Assembly: GCF_001273845.1 (NCBI RefSeq)
Contig: NZ_JHBW01000068.1
Location: 1-64,000, forward strand
Length of the DNA stretch: 64,000 nucleotides
From: Leucobacter musarum subsp. musarum
GTDB taxonomy: Bacteria > Actinomycetota > Actinomycetes > Actinomycetales > Microbacteriaceae
Reading direction: 5' to 3'
This document shows, in pieces, positions 36,105-46,836 of the stretch (position 1 is the stretch's first letter; the number at the start of each line of letters is the position of its first letter). The translations under genes were made by a program, and so were the position numbers. The notes below the pieces were generated by a model. The model saw only the letters and a list, made by a program, of their open reading frames with translations, was not told the origin of the DNA and ran no database searches.

Positions 36105-37961
36105 ATGGGCACGCTGATGCGCATCCTGAAATTCACCCGCAGCCTGACGCCGTACTACATCGGCATCATGATCGCCGCGGCGGTCGTCACAGCCGCAGGT
36201 CTGGCCGTCCCGTTCATCACCGGCCGCGCGACCGACGTCATCGTCGCGGCACTCGGCGGTGCCGCGAGCGGGGATGGCGCCGCACCCGTGGCCACCGATC
36301 CCGGGCGCACCATCGCGACCGTGCTCGCGCTCGCCGCAGCACTGCTCGCGGTCAGCCTGATCGAAGCCGTCATCGGCAACATCGGCGGCTACTGGGGCGA
36401 CGTGATGAGTGCGAAGATGCGCACGATTCTGTCGACCCGATACTTCGCCCAGCTGCTCGCTCTGCCGCAGCGCTACTACGACACCGAGTTGACCGGCACG
36501 ATCGTGGCACGGCTCAACCGCTCAATTTCCGAGATCACCAACTTCATGAAGTCGTTCTCGAACCTCTTTGTGACGCTGCTGCTCACCACGATCTCGGTGC
36601 TCGCGATCAGCGCCTGGTACTACTGGCCCCTCGCCGTGCTGCTCGCCGTTGCGTATCCGGTCTACCTTTGGCTCACCGCACTCACGAGCCGCCGCTGGCA
36701 GCGCATCGAAGGTGAGAAGAACGAGCATGTCGATGTCGCCTCCGGCCGTTTCGCCGAGGTCGTCGGCCAGATGCGCGTGGTGAAGTCGTTCGTCGGCGAA
36801 ACCCGTGAGCTCCGCGCGTTTCGTGAGCGTTTCGATGCCACCGAAACGCTCACCGCCGAGCAATCACGTCACTGGCACCGCATGGATGCACTGCGCCAGG
36901 GGGTGCTCCACCTGATCTTCTTCGGGCTGTACGCCATCATCTTCGCGCGGACGGTGCTGGGCTACTTCACGATCGGCGAGATGGTCATGCTGGTGCAGCT
37001 GATGGCCATGGCGCGACAGCCGGTGACGAGCCTCAGCTGGGTCGTTGACACCGCGCAGCGAGCGATTGCGGGCTCGCAGTCGTACTTCGCGGTCATGGAT
37101 CTCGACCCGGTCGTCGTCGACGGCGGTGGCTCGCGGCCTGTCAATGCGGCGCCGGCTGACGCGTCACCGAGTGCGTCAGCGGATGGGCGCGCCGGGGGTG
37201 CCGCGGTCGCGTTCCGCGGCGTGCACTTCGGGTACGACGCCGATGACGACGTGCTGACCGACATCTCGTTCGACGTGGCGCCGGGGGAGCGCGTGGCCTT
37301 CGTCGGAGAGTCGGGCGGCGGGAAGACGACACTCACGAGCTTGTTGATGGGGCTGTACGGCGTGCGTTCGGGAACCATCGAGGTAGCTGGCGCGGGCGAC
37401 AGCATCGACGACCTCCGACGCAGCATCGGGGTCGTGTTTCAGGATCCCGCGCTGTTCTCCGGCACCATTGCCGAAAACATCGCCTACGGGCAGCCCGACG
37501 CGACCCGCGAGCAGATCGGAGCGGCGGCGCAGCGCGCTGCGGTCGACGTGTTCGTGCGTCGATTCCCCCGCGGCTACGACACGCTGATCGGTGAGCGCGG
37601 CGTCAAGCTCTCGGGTGGCCAGCGCCAGCGCATCGCGGTCGCCCGAGCCATGCTCAAAGACGCGCCGATTCTTGTGCTCGACGAGGCCACGTCGGCGCTC
37701 GACACCAAATCGGAGCGGCTCGTGCAAGCCGGCCTCGAAGACCTGATGCGGGGGCGCACCAGCCTGATCATCGCCCACCGGCTCTCGACGATCGCCGAGG
37801 TCGATCGCATCGTCACGCTGCGCGACGGTCGAGTCGATGAGATCGGCACCCCCGCAGAGCTCGCTCGATCGGGCGGCATCTATGCCGAACTGCTCGAGCT
37901 GCAGTCGTCGTCGACGCGCGACGACCGCAAGCGACTGCGTGTTTTCGAGGTCTTCGGCTGA
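36105..37961 (+). CDS. ABC exporter, fused permease-ATPase (MsbA/LmrA-like half transporter)
   Basis: A 618-residue half-size ABC exporter. Residues about 1-330 form six membrane helices. Residues about 365-600 are the ATPase, with Walker [10 protein letters not shown], signature [16 protein letters not shown], Walker [14 protein letters not shown] and an H-loop in IIAHRLST. The ATG at 36105 follows GAGGAGG; an alternative is the ATG at 36117. It presumably dimerises and exports a lipid, drug or peptide. Between the two domains is a Pro/Ala/Ser-rich linker (about residues 340-365). Confidence 0.9.
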   Translation: MGTLMRILKFTRSLTPYYIGIMIAAAVVTAAGLAVPFITGRATDVIVAALGGAASGDGAAPVATDPGRTIATVLALAAALLAVSLIEAVIGNIGGYWGDVMSAKMRTILSTRYFAQLLALPQRYYDTELTGTIVARLNRSISEITNFMKSFSNLFVTLLLTTISVLAISAWYYWPLAVLLAVAYPVYLWLTALTSRRWQRIEGEKNEHVDVASGRFAEVVGQMRVVKSFVGETRELRAFRERFDATETLTAEQSRHWHRMDALRQGVLHLIFFGLYAIIFARTVLGYFTIGEMVMLVQLMAMARQPVTSLSWVVDTAQRAIAGSQSYFAVMDLDPVVVDGGGSRPVNAAPADASPSASADGRAGGAAVAFRGVHFGYDADDDVLTDISFDVAPGERVAFVGESGGGKTTLTSLLMGLYGVRSGTIEVAGAGDSIDDLRRSIGVVFQDPALFSGTIAENIAYGQPDATREQIGAAAQRAAVDVFVRRFPRGYDTLIGERGVKLSGGQRQRIAVARAMLKDAPILVLDEATSALDTKSERLVQAGLEDLMRGRTSLIIAHRLSTIAEVDRIVTLRDGRVDEIGTPAELARSGGIYAELLELQSSSTRDDRKRLRVFEVFG

Positions 37962-38034
37962 TCGAGCGCTGCATTGTCGGCGGTCTGTGCCAGTGTTGTG
38001 GGTAGGCATCCCCGACGACTCTGAAGGAGGCACC

Positions 38035-39471
38035 GTGCACGAGATCCAGTGCCCTCACTGCCATACGGCGTTCACCGTCGACGAAGCCGGGTACGCCGAC
38101 ATTCTGAAGCAGGTGCGCGACCGCGACTTCGACGCGCAACTGCACGAGCGCCTGCAACTCGCCGAGCGCGACCAAGCCCGAGCACTCGAGCTGGCTGAGG
38201 CCGCCGCTGCGGGCGAGTTGCAGCGGGCTACTTCCGCGAAAGACGCCGAGATTCAGCAGCTCACGGCGCGGCTCGATGCCGGAGCCACGGCGCAGAAGCT
38301 CGCGGTCGCCGAAGCCCTCAGCGCGGTCGAGCGAGAGCGCGACGCGCTGGTCAACGACCTCGCGCAGGCGAAGCGAGACCAGCAGGCCGCGGGTGAGCTC
38401 GCCGAGGCGCAGCGCGCACGCGAACTGCATGAACAGGCAGCTGCACAGCAGGCTGAAGTGCAGCAGTTGCGCGCGAAACTTGACTCGATCGAGTTGGCCC
38501 GCAAGCTCGAGATCACCGAGGCCGTCAGTGCGGTCGAGCGCGAGCGCGATGAATTGCGCAGCGGCCTCGAGCGCGCGGCGCTTGAGAAAGAGCTCGCCGA
38601 GCGCTCGCTCAAAGAGTTCCATGCGGTGCAGTTGCGCGATCGCGACGGCGAGATCGAGCGGTTGAAAGATTTCAAGGCCCGGTTGTCGACGAAAATGATC
38701 GGCGAGACGCTTGAGCAGCACTGCGAGACGACGTTCAACCAGATTCGTGCGACGGCGTTTCCCAACGCGTACTTCGAGAAAGACAACGACGCCCGCTCCG
38801 GCAGCAAGGGCGACTACATCTTCAAAGACCTCGATGTCTCGGGCATCGAGATCGTCTCGATCATGTTCGAGATGAAGAACGAGGCCGACACGACGGCGAC
38901 GAAACACAAGCACGAAGACTTCTTGAAGGAGCTCGACAAAGATCGGCGCGAGAAGGGGTGCGAGTACGCCGTGCTCGTCAGTCTGCTCGAACCCGAAAGC
39001 GAACTGTACAACAGCGGCATCGTCGACGTCTCGCACCGGTACCCGAAGATGTATGTGATTCGACCGCAGTTCTTCATTCCGCTCATCACCCTGCTGCGCA
39101 ATGCTGCCCTGAACTCGCTGAAGTACAAGGCGGAGCTCGAACAGGTGAAGTCGCAGAACATCGATATCACCCATTTCGAAGCCGAGCTCGACACCTTCAA
39201 AAACGCGTTCGGGAAGAACTACGAACTGGCGTCGCGTCAGTTCCAAGAGGCGATCAAACGCATTGACACCTCGATCGCGGAAATGCAGAAGGTGAAAGAC
39301 AATCTGCTGAAATCGGAGAACAACCTGCGCCTCGCGAACGACAAGGCGCAAGGCGTGACCATCAAGAAGCTCACCCGCGGCAACCCGACGATGCAGACCA
39401 AGTTTGCCGAACTCGAACGCGGCGATATTACCCCCGGCGCCGAGGCGCGACAGGAGCCCGAACACTCATGA
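38035..39471 (+). CDS. DUF2130 protein, coiled coil plus nuclease-like domain
   Basis: A 478-residue protein. The GTG at 38035 follows GAAGGAGG and gives an N-terminal CPHCHTAF (CxxC) motif that may bind zinc. Residues about 25-205 are a long charged coiled coil with repeated A-E-R-D blocks. The C-terminal DUF2130 region contains IMFEMKNE, with an ExK resembling the active site of PD-(D/E)XK nucleases; this identity is inference. Its stop overlaps the ATG of the following helicase gene by four bases. The pairing suggests a joint nucleic-acid role. Confidence 0.75.
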   Translation: MHEIQCPHCHTAFTVDEAGYADILKQVRDRDFDAQLHERLQLAERDQARALELAEAAAAGELQRATSAKDAEIQQLTARLDAGATAQKLAVAEALSAVERERDALVNDLAQAKRDQQAAGELAEAQRARELHEQAAAQQAEVQQLRAKLDSIELARKLEITEAVSAVERERDELRSGLERAALEKELAERSLKEFHAVQLRDRDGEIERLKDFKARLSTKMIGETLEQHCETTFNQIRATAFPNAYFEKDNDARSGSKGDYIFKDLDVSGIEIVSIMFEMKNEADTTATKHKHEDFLKELDKDRREKGCEYAVLVSLLEPESELYNSGIVDVSHRYPKMYVIRPQFFIPLITLLRNAALNSLKYKAELEQVKSQNIDITHFEAELDTFKNAFGKNYELASRQFQEAIKRIDTSIAEMQKVKDNLLKSENNLRLANDKAQGVTIKKLTRGNPTMQTKFAELERGDITPGAEARQEPEHS

Positions 39472-42059
39472 ATTTGGGATCGATACTCGACTCCACCCGT
39501 TTCGAATCCTCCGATGACGCGTTCTCAGCGTTCGAGGAGTGGGCGTGGGAGCAACGCGCGCTCCGACTGTACCCCGCGCAAGAGGAGGCCGTGCTCGGCA
39601 TCGCCCTCGGCAGCAACGTCATTCTGGCGACGCCGACCGGTACCGGAAAATCTTTGGTCGCGCTCGGCGCCCACTTCATCGCACTGTCTGAACAGCGTCG
39701 CACGGTCTACACCGCGCCGATCAAAGCGCTCGTCAGTGAGAAGTTCTTCGACCTCGTCGATGTGTTCGGTGCCGATCGCGTCGGCATGGTGACCGGTGAC
39801 AGCTCGATCAACCCGGACGCGCCGATTCTGTGCTGCACCGCAGAGATCCTCGCCAACCTCGCGATTCGCGACCGCACCGCGGGCGGCATCACGCAGGTGG
39901 TCATGGATGAATTCCATTACTACGCAGAGCCCGATCGCGGGTGGGCTTGGCAGGTGCCGCTCCTGCTGATGCGCGATGCGCAATTCCTGCTCATGTCGGC
40001 CACGCTCGGCGACGTCACCGAGCTCGCCGGTGATCTCTCGCGTCGCACCGATCGCGACACGGCGCTCGTCACCGGTGTCGAACGGCCGGTGCCGCTCTCG
40101 TTCACGTACGAGGTCGCTCCGGCGCACGAGGTCGTCGAGCAACTGCTCGAAGATCGACAGGTGCCCGCCTATCTTGTGCACTTCAATCAATCGCACGCGG
40201 TCGAGCAAGCGCAGGCCCTCTCAAGCATTCGTATCGTCGACCGCGTAGGTCGCGATGAGATTGCCGCCGCGATCGGTGACTTCCGGTTCTCGACCGGATT
40301 CGGCTCGACGCTCTCGCGCCTGGTGCGGTCGGGCATCGGGGTGCACCATGCGGGCATGCTGCCCCGGTATCGCCGCCTGGTCGAGCAACTCGCGCAACGC
40401 GGACTGCTGTGCGTGATCTGCGGCACCGACACTCTCGGCGTCGGCATCAACGTGCCGATCCGCACGGTAGTCATCACGGCGCTCACCAAGTTCGATGGCG
40501 AGAAGATGCGCCGATTGTCGGCGCGCGAGTTTCATCAGATCGCGGGTCGCGCCGGCCGCGCGGGCTTCGACACCGAGGGCGACGTGATCGCACTCGCGCC
40601 CGAGCACGAGGTCGAGAATGCCAAGGCCGCCGCCAAAGCGGCTGCGAAGGCGACTGGCGGCAAGAAGGCGAAGCCGGCAAAGAAGAAGTCTCCGCCCCAA
40701 GGCTTCGTCGCTTGGAGCGAAGCCACGCTCGAGAAGCTCGTCGGGTCGCAGCCCGAAGCGCTCGTCAGTCGCATGCGCGTCACGCACTCGATGGTGCTCG
40801 GCGTCATCGGACGCGGAGAAACCCGAGAGGGGGAGGCGCTCGACACCATGCGCACCCTCGTGTTCGACAGCCACGAACCGCGCTCCGCGCAGTTCGCGCA
40901 CGCTCGCACCGCACTCGCGATCTTCCGCACTCTGCGTCAAGGCGGCATCGTCGAAGTGCACACCGATGGGCGCGGGCAGCAGCTGTTGCGCCTGACGGTT
41001 GAGCTCCAAGCCAACTTCGCGCTCAACCAGCCCCTCTCACCGTTCGCCCTCGCTGCCATCGAGCTGCTCGATCCCGAATCGACCGAGTACCCGCTCGACG
41101 TCATCTCGATCATCGAGGCGACGCTCGAAGACCCACGCGCGATTCTGCGTGCGCAAGAGCACAAAGCGCGGGGTGAAGCCGTCGCCGCGATGAAAGCCGA
41201 AGGCATCGAGTACGACGAGCGCATGGAACTGCTCGAAGCCGTCACGCATCCGCAACCGCTGAAAGAGCTCCTCGACGAAGCATTCGGCGAGTACACGAAA
41301 GAAGTGCCGTGGGCCCGTGACTTTGCGCTCCGGCCAAAATCGGTGGTGCGCGACATGATCGAGCGGGCCTTCGGGTTCCGAGACCTGGTGTCGTTCTACC
41401 AGCTGGGGCGTTCTGAAGGCGGCGTACTGCGATATCTCAGCGACGCGTTCCGAGCCATCGAACGAACCGTGCCTGAGCGAGCGAAGACTCCCGAACTCGA
41501 AGAGCTGCTCGACTGGCTCGGTGAACTCGTGCGGCAGGTCGACTCGAGCCTCATCGACGAGTGGGAGCAGCTCTCGAATCCCGACGTCGAGGCGCACCGC
41601 AAAGCGCGCGAGCTGCTCGGGCTCGACGCCGACGGCGCCGATGCTGCGGCCGCGCTCGCGCCGCCGACCCGCTCGGTGCTGACGAATCAGCGTGCGTTCC
41701 TCGTGATGCTCCGCAACGCACTGTTCCGCCGTGTGCAGGCGGCATCATTCGAACGCTATGCCGAGCTCGCCGAGCTCGATGGCTCGCGCGGCTTCGGCGA
41801 ACAGCGCTGGCGCGATGCGCTTGCCGACTACTACAGCGAGTACGACGACATTCGCGTCGATGCCGATGCTCGCGCAGCCGGGCTGCTCGAGATCGACCGA
41901 TCGAGCGCCTCCGAAGGGTTCTGGCGATTCCGTCAGGTGCTGCTCGACCCCGCCGGCGACCACGACTGGGCAATTGAGGGTTCGGTCGACCTGGCTGAGT
42001 CGGAAGCGGAGGGCGAGCCGATCGTTCGGGTCGAACGCGTCGGGGCCTTCGAAGGATAG
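39468..42059 (+). CDS. Ski2-like DExH helicase with DUF3516 region
   Basis: An 863-residue superfamily 2 helicase. Walker A is ATPTGTGKS, the DExH box is DEFH in [16 protein letters not shown], and later motifs are [20 protein letters not shown] and [13 protein letters not shown] Lys/Ala-rich insert follows (about residues 385-410, with KKAKPAKKK). The C-terminal half is the DUF3516-like domain found in actinobacterial homologues. The ATG overlaps the DUF2130 stop. Ski2/HelY-type proteins unwind RNA or DNA; the true role here is open. A hairpin ends the transcript. Confidence 0.87.
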   Translation: MNLGSILDSTRFESSDDAFSAFEEWAWEQRALRLYPAQEEAVLGIALGSNVILATPTGTGKSLVALGAHFIALSEQRRTVYTAPIKALVSEKFFDLVDVFGADRVGMVTGDSSINPDAPILCCTAEILANLAIRDRTAGGITQVVMDEFHYYAEPDRGWAWQVPLLLMRDAQFLLMSATLGDVTELAGDLSRRTDRDTALVTGVERPVPLSFTYEVAPAHEVVEQLLEDRQVPAYLVHFNQSHAVEQAQALSSIRIVDRVGRDEIAAAIGDFRFSTGFGSTLSRLVRSGIGVHHAGMLPRYRRLVEQLAQRGLLCVICGTDTLGVGINVPIRTVVITALTKFDGEKMRRLSAREFHQIAGRAGRAGFDTEGDVIALAPEHEVENAKAAAKAAAKATGGKKAKPAKKKSPPQGFVAWSEATLEKLVGSQPEALVSRMRVTHSMVLGVIGRGETREGEALDTMRTLVFDSHEPRSAQFAHARTALAIFRTLRQGGIVEVHTDGRGQQLLRLTVELQANFALNQPLSPFALAAIELLDPESTEYPLDVISIIEATLEDPRAILRAQEHKARGEAVAAMKAEGIEYDERMELLEAVTHPQPLKELLDEAFGEYTKEVPWARDFALRPKSVVRDMIERAFGFRDLVSFYQLGRSEGGVLRYLSDAFRAIERTVPERAKTPELEELLDWLGELVRQVDSSLIDEWEQLSNPDVEAHRKARELLGLDADGADAAAALAPPTRSVLTNQRAFLVMLRNALFRRVQAASFERYAELAELDGSRGFGEQRWRDALADYYSEYDDIRVDADARAAGLLEIDRSSASEGFWRFRQVLLDPAGDHDWAIEGSVDLAESEAEGEPIVRVERVGAFEG

Positions 42060-42069
42060 AGTGCCGGGT

Positions 42070-42093
42070 GCCCGGCGCTCCAGCGCGCCGGGC
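42070..42093. terminator. Terminator between helicase and GH18 genes
   Basis: Nine-base GC arms (42070-42078 and 42085-42093) separated by six bases lie between the converging helicase and GH18 genes, 10 bases after the helicase stop. Probably serves both directions. Confidence 0.65.
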
Positions 42094-42119
42094 GATCCCG
42101 CGTCTCCCGGTACCTGGGA

Positions 42120-43736
42120 TTAGCTCCCTGCGTCACCCGCCGTGTCGCTCGATGCGTCAGCCTGCACTGCGGCGCCCGACCCGTTCGCACCCGTGGCCGC
42201 CTCGTTCGACGAACCGGTCACCTCCGCGATCTCAGCATCGGTGAGCACCCGCCACGGCGAGTCCTGCGGTTGCACCAGCGCGGCGTCCGGGCTGTCGCCC
42301 AGCGAATACCACTTCGCCTCGTACCCGTCGCCATCGAACATGACGCGGTCGCCGCGGCGGTACTCCTTCGTCTTATCCCAATCGGCGTAGGCGCCCGCGG
42401 GCAACTTCGGCCGTTCGATCGGCTTCTCGCCGTCGAGCACTGGGCCGAGCAAACGCCACGGCTGTGAGCCGTTCTCGGCAGCCTGATCGGGCTGATCGCC
42501 CTCGGTCCACCACTTCGCCTCGTACACATTGCGGTGCCAGACGACCTTCGTCTCTGCCGGGTACGCCGTCGTCTCGTTCCAGATCGGGTACGGGCTGGTC
42601 TCGGGGTCGTCTTCGACGAGCTCGACCGGGCCGTCGGTGTCGACCTCTTCCGCGACCTGAGCGATCGCGCCCGAGCGGTGCTCGCGCAGAATCTTCGTGA
42701 AGTCGCCCTTCTCCTGCGTCACACCGCTGCACGAATCCGAGACGGTCTTCGGATCGGGCCAGTTCGCATCGCACTGCTGGTCGCGGTTCAGCGACCACAT
42801 CGACATGCGGGCCATGCCGCGCTCGTCGGCGAACGTCGACAGCTTCTGGGCGTCTTCGAGGGTGAAGAGATCCTTGCGCGTATCGTTCTGGCCGATCATC
42901 GGGGTCGCCGAGACGCGGCTCCACGCGGTGGCCTCGCCGATGGGAGCGCCGATCTCCTGGTAGAGCGAGCGCAGCTGCGACTGCGTCGCGTCGAGGCTAC
43001 TCTCGACGGCCGGGTAGAAGTCTTTCTCCTTCTCGGAGTTGTAGTTCATCGTCATGACGTTGACGCCCGCGAGGTCGACACCGGCCTTGAGGTAGGCGCG
43101 GATCGCCTGAAGGCCCTCGAACGTCAGTCCATCGGGCGCGACCGGCAGCGTCAGCCAGACATCGAGCCCGTCCTTCTGTGCATCCTGCACCGTGCGAATG
43201 GCTGCGGCCTGACGTGCGATGCCGGCCTCGTCAGAGAGGAACGCACCCTCGATATCCATATCGACGCTGGCGAGTTCGTAGCGGTCGACAACGCTCGTGT
43301 ACCCCTCGACCAGCTTCGCCTCGTCGGTGCACTCGTAGGCGATGTCGTGGTTCGCCTGACCGCCGAACGACACCATGGCCGAACCGCCGAGGTTGCGCAG
43401 GCGCTGCAGCTTGCGGTCGAGGTCGAGCGAGTTCTCGGCTTCATCGAGACCGTAGTAGCCGCCCCATGAGGGGCTGCAAACGTCGTCGGGCGAAGCGACG
43501 ATGAACGACAGCACAACATTCTTCTGCCCCTCTTCGCCCGGCGATTCGAAGGGGAAGGTCGGGGTCGCGGTGACATCGACGTACGAGTCAAACCACGGAG
43601 TGCGCTCCGTGGCGACCGCGACGTCTTGCACGCGCGTCCACGCGTAGACGCCGCCACCAATGAGTCCCGCAATCACGACGACTACGACGCTGAGCCTCGC
43701 CCACGACAGTTTTCTCCCGGGATACCACTTCGCCAT
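42120..43736 (-). CDS. Membrane-anchored GH18-type glycosidase with two carbohydrate-binding modules
   Basis: A 538-residue exported protein. An N-terminal uncleaved-looking membrane segment (about residues 10-33) anchors it outside. A GH18 barrel follows; the catalytic region is VDMDIEG with E163 as the acid, although the first Asp of the usual DxxDxDxE is replaced by Ala156. Two CBM5/12-like modules with the shared YEAKWW/YEAKWY aromatic core occupy about residues 383-430 and 449-498. A Ser/Ala/Gly-rich tail ends the protein. Chitin or another N-acetylglucosamine polymer is a plausible substrate. Divergent from a large GT2 synthase. Confidence 0.87.
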   Translation of the reverse strand: MAKWYPGRKLSWARLSVVVVVIAGLIGGGVYAWTRVQDVAVATERTPWFDSYVDVTATPTFPFESPGEEGQKNVVLSFIVASPDDVCSPSWGGYYGLDEAENSLDLDRKLQRLRNLGGSAMVSFGGQANHDIAYECTDEAKLVEGYTSVVDRYELASVDMDIEGAFLSDEAGIARQAAAIRTVQDAQKDGLDVWLTLPVAPDGLTFEGLQAIRAYLKAGVDLAGVNVMTMNYNSEKEKDFYPAVESSLDATQSQLRSLYQEIGAPIGEATAWSRVSATPMIGQNDTRKDLFTLEDAQKLSTFADERGMARMSMWSLNRDQQCDANWPDPKTVSDSCSGVTQEKGDFTKILREHRSGAIAQVAEEVDTDGPVELVEDDPETSPYPIWNETTAYPAETKVVWHRNVYEAKWWTEGDQPDQAAENGSQPWRLLGPVLDGEKPIERPKLPAGAYADWDKTKEYRRGDRVMFDGDGYEAKWYSLGDSPDAALVQPQDSPWRVLTDAEIAEVTGSSNEAATGANGSGAAVQADASSDTAGDAGS

Positions 43737-43957
43737 TGCTGCCCCTTCACCCGCGCCCTCGCCCGACGGGTCTGGGATGCACCCTCTACCGGCTGTTTCC
43801 GTCAGCTATGCTATACGAGCGATAACACGAATCTTTACAAATACTCGGTGATTTTATGAGTGTTCGTAAGAAAACCCGCGAAGAGACGACCGTGTGTTTC
43901 GACACACCCTCGGTAGGACCGACGCGTGGACGACCGGTTCTTCAGGGGGTTTCAAGG

Positions 43958-46405
43958 GTGGCGAAGCAGACAGAGGCGAGCGCGAACGCGCGGAGACGGC
44001 AGTGGGGTGCGGAGCGGCGGTCGGAGCCGCTCGCGATCATGCACTCGCGCCCGAGTGGCGGTGCCGTCGTGTGGGCGCGGGCGGCCATTGTCGTCACGGT
44101 GCTGGCGTGGTTCTTCTACATGATTACCACGATCGTGCGCATGGTGATCGAGGGGCCGACGGAGTCGTTCATCTTCCACGTGCAGACGTGGGTCTATGGG
44201 CTGACGGTGACAGCGCTGACCTTCTCGGCGTTGATGTATCTCACGGCGCGATATGGCGCCCTGGTGCGCTTCCGCGAGCATCGCCGTGTCGAGCGCGCGC
44301 TCATCGATCAGCACTTCGCGGAGTCCGACTCCGACGTCACCGTGCTGATCCCGAGCTACGACGAGGAACCGGAGGTGGTGCGCTACACGCTGTGGTCGGC
44401 GGCGCTGCAGGAGTTTCCGTCGGTGCGCGTGGTCCTCCTCATCGACGACAAGGAGAAGGGGCTTGAAGGCGAAGCGCTCGCGCGCCTGAACCAGACCCGC
44501 GGGCTGCTGGGCGACATTCAGGAGGCACTCGAGTCGCCGCTGCACGACGCGCTCGAGGCGATGCGCCGGTTCCAGGAGGAGACCCCTGAGGTTCCCGGAC
44601 CCGAAGACGCCAAGCGCGCCGCCGAGGCGTACGCGGCCGCCGCGACCTGGTTCGACGAGTTCGCTGCGGCGGAGAAGATCGAAGACCACATGGCCGAGTT
44701 CTTCGCCGAACAGGTGCTGCTGGGGCTGTCGAACGACCTCCGTCTCACACGCCTGGCGCTGCATGCTGCGTTCGAACAGGGTGGATCGCCCGATCGCGAG
44801 CGCCTCGAGCAGCTCTACCGCCGCTTGATCTGGATCTTCAGCGCCGACATGAGCTTCTTCGAGCGCAAGAAGTACGCCTCGCTCTCGCAGGAGCCGAATA
44901 AGGCGATGAACCTGAACTCGTACATCTCGTTGATGGGCGGCCGCTACCGCATCGCCGACGAGACCGGGGTGCAGTTGCTCGAGCCGATCCGCGAACGCGA
45001 CGAGGTCGAACCCGACCTCGTGATCCCGGACAGCCGTTACCTGCTCACGCTCGACGCCGACTCGCAGCTCTTGCGCGATTACTGCGTGCGACTCGTCTAC
45101 TTGCTCGAGCAGCCCGAGAATGAGCGCGTCGCGGTGACGCAGACGCCGTACTCGTCGTTCCGTGGCGCCCCGACGCGCATCGAGCGCATCGCGGGCGCGA
45201 CGACCGACCTCCAGCACATTCAGCACCAGGGCCTCACCTACTTCAACGCTACCTTCTGGGTGGGCGCGAACGCGGTGATCCGCAAGGAGGCGCTCGCCGA
45301 TATCGCGGTCACCGAAACCGTGGGCGGGTTCGAGATCACGACGTACGTGCAAGACCGTACGGTCATCGAGGACACCGAGTCGAGCATCGACCTCGGCGCC
45401 CACGGCTGGTCGCTCGAGAACTACCCGGAGCGCCTGAGCTACAGCGCCACGCCGCCCGACTTCGGCTCGCTCATCGTGCAGCGCCGCCGCTGGGCGAACG
45501 GCGGTCTGCTGATCATGCCGAAGATGTTCGAGATGATCCGCATCCGCAAGGGCACCCCGGCGCGCGTGCGTCTCACCGAGAAGCTGCTGCGCACCAACTA
45601 CATGTCGTCGCTGGCATGGGCGAGCTTTGGCCTGATCTTCCTGCTCTTCTTCCCGTTCGACTCGCGCCTCTTGAGCCCGCTCGTCGTGGCCGCCGCGCTG
45701 CCGTACTTCATCTCGCAGGCGCTCGACCTCCGGGCAAGCGGCCACCGACTGAGCGATATCTTCCGCATCTACGGCTTCAACCTGGTGCTGCTGCCGGTGA
45801 ACTTGGCGGGTGTGCTGAAGTCGATGCAGCAGGGCGTCACGGGTGAGAAGATTCCGTTCGCGCGTACCCCGAAGGTCACGGGTCGCACGGCATCGCCCGC
45901 GATCTACGTGATTCTGCCCTTCGTGATCATCGCGTTCTCGGTGATCACCGCCTACCGCGACTTCATGCTCGGCAACTGGGGCAACTTCATCTTCGCCGGC
46001 TTCAACGCGATCATGGCCACCTGGGCCGCGGTCTCGTACATTGGCGTGCGCGCGGCGATCGTCGACGCGGTGCTCGGTGTCGTCGGCTGGCTCTACGTGG
46101 CTCCGAAGCCCAAGAAGCAGAAGGCCAAGAGCCTGGTCGACCCCGATGCCGAGGTTAACTGGCAAGCGATTTTGTACCACGGCGACCGTCGTCTGCGCCG
46201 CGATCTCACCCGCTCAAGCGACCGTCGTCGTCGCCTCGGCGGCGTGCGCAAAGAGGTCAAAGCGGTGGCCGAGCTCAGCGCCGGTGCCCCGCGCGTCGAG
46301 GTCAACGAGGTGACGCTTGCGGCGCCGACCAACTCGACCGACGTCGGCCCGATCATCACGCCGAACGGTGACAAGGCGACATCGCCCGACTGGTACCGCA
46401 AGTAG
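43958..46405 (+). CDS. Processive GT2 glycosyltransferase (cellulose synthase-like membrane protein)
   Basis: An 815-residue membrane enzyme from GTG 43958, eight bases after CAGGGGG; an ATG at 43856 would add 34 residues but has no ribosome site. Helices lie near the N-terminus (two) and C-terminus (four or five). Family motifs are SYDEEPE (about residue 132), IDD (about 163), DAD (about 366), IEDTES (about 471) and QRRRW (about 508). Between IDD and DAD sits a helical, charged segment of about 200 residues, far longer than in typical cellulose or hyaluronan synthases. It probably makes and secretes a beta-linked polysaccharide. The opposing GH18 gene may trim the product. Confidence 0.87.
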   Translation: MAKQTEASANARRRQWGAERRSEPLAIMHSRPSGGAVVWARAAIVVTVLAWFFYMITTIVRMVIEGPTESFIFHVQTWVYGLTVTALTFSALMYLTARYGALVRFREHRRVERALIDQHFAESDSDVTVLIPSYDEEPEVVRYTLWSAALQEFPSVRVVLLIDDKEKGLEGEALARLNQTRGLLGDIQEALESPLHDALEAMRRFQEETPEVPGPEDAKRAAEAYAAAATWFDEFAAAEKIEDHMAEFFAEQVLLGLSNDLRLTRLALHAAFEQGGSPDRERLEQLYRRLIWIFSADMSFFERKKYASLSQEPNKAMNLNSYISLMGGRYRIADETGVQLLEPIRERDEVEPDLVIPDSRYLLTLDADSQLLRDYCVRLVYLLEQPENERVAVTQTPYSSFRGAPTRIERIAGATTDLQHIQHQGLTYFNATFWVGANAVIRKEALADIAVTETVGGFEITTYVQDRTVIEDTESSIDLGAHGWSLENYPERLSYSATPPDFGSLIVQRRRWANGGLLIMPKMFEMIRIRKGTPARVRLTEKLLRTNYMSSLAWASFGLIFLLFFPFDSRLLSPLVVAAALPYFISQALDLRASGHRLSDIFRIYGFNLVLLPVNLAGVLKSMQQGVTGEKIPFARTPKVTGRTASPAIYVILPFVIIAFSVITAYRDFMLGNWGNFIFAGFNAIMATWAAVSYIGVRAAIVDAVLGVVGWLYVAPKPKKQKAKSLVDPDAEVNWQAILYHGDRRLRRDLTRSSDRRRRLGGVRKEVKAVAELSAGAPRVEVNEVTLAAPTNSTDVGPIITPNGDKATSPDWYRK

Positions 46406-46417
46406 GGTCGCGCCGGA

Positions 46418-46804
46418 TCACCCGGCCGCGGCACGCCGCACGGCGTCGGTGAGCAGCGTTTCGGCGCGCTCACCGACGACGCCGATCTCGGCGAGCTGTG
46501 CGACGGCTGCGAGGGCGATGCCGCGTGCGGCGGCCTCGATGGGGTCGTCGCCGAGCGACACGAACGTGCCGGCGCGGCCGCGCCCCTCGATGACGCCGCT
46601 CTCTTCGAGCGCGCGGTAAGCGGAGGCCACGGTGTTCGCCGCCACGCCGAGATGCGTCGCGAGACCGCGCACCGTCGGCAGCTTCGCTCCCGGTGCGAGG
46701 GAGCCGTCGGATACCGCGCGCACCACCGCGTCGTGCAGTTGGCGGAATGGAGGCTGGGCCGATCCCGCATCGATCGTGAACAGGTGGAGTGCGGCGTCGC
46801 TCAT
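46418..46804 (-). CDS. GntR-family regulator, YtrA subfamily
   Basis: A 128-residue regulator. The winged HTH (about residues 12-78) has PPFRQLHDAVVRAVSDGSLAPG, then TVRGLATHLGVAANTVASAYRALEESG. Only a short C-terminal helix pair follows, so it belongs to the small YtrA type. YtrA regulators usually control ABC exporters, and an ABC ATPase gene lies a kilobase away (47841), beyond the divergent ppx gene. The ATG at 46804 is used. Divergent from ppx with only 32 bases between starts. Confidence 0.88.
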   Translation of the reverse strand: MSDAALHLFTIDAGSAQPPFRQLHDAVVRAVSDGSLAPGAKLPTVRGLATHLGVAANTVASAYRALEESGVIEGRGRAGTFVSLGDDPIEAAARGIALAAVAQLAEIGVVGERAETLLTDAVRRAAAG

Positions 46805-46836
46805 GCAGTCAGCGTAACGCGCACTAGAATCGCACC

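Noticed and set aside
43952-46180. 742-residue open frame antisense to the GT2 gene
   Set aside because: Charged, Arg/His-rich translation without domain; the opposite strand has all GT2 motifs and membrane helices.
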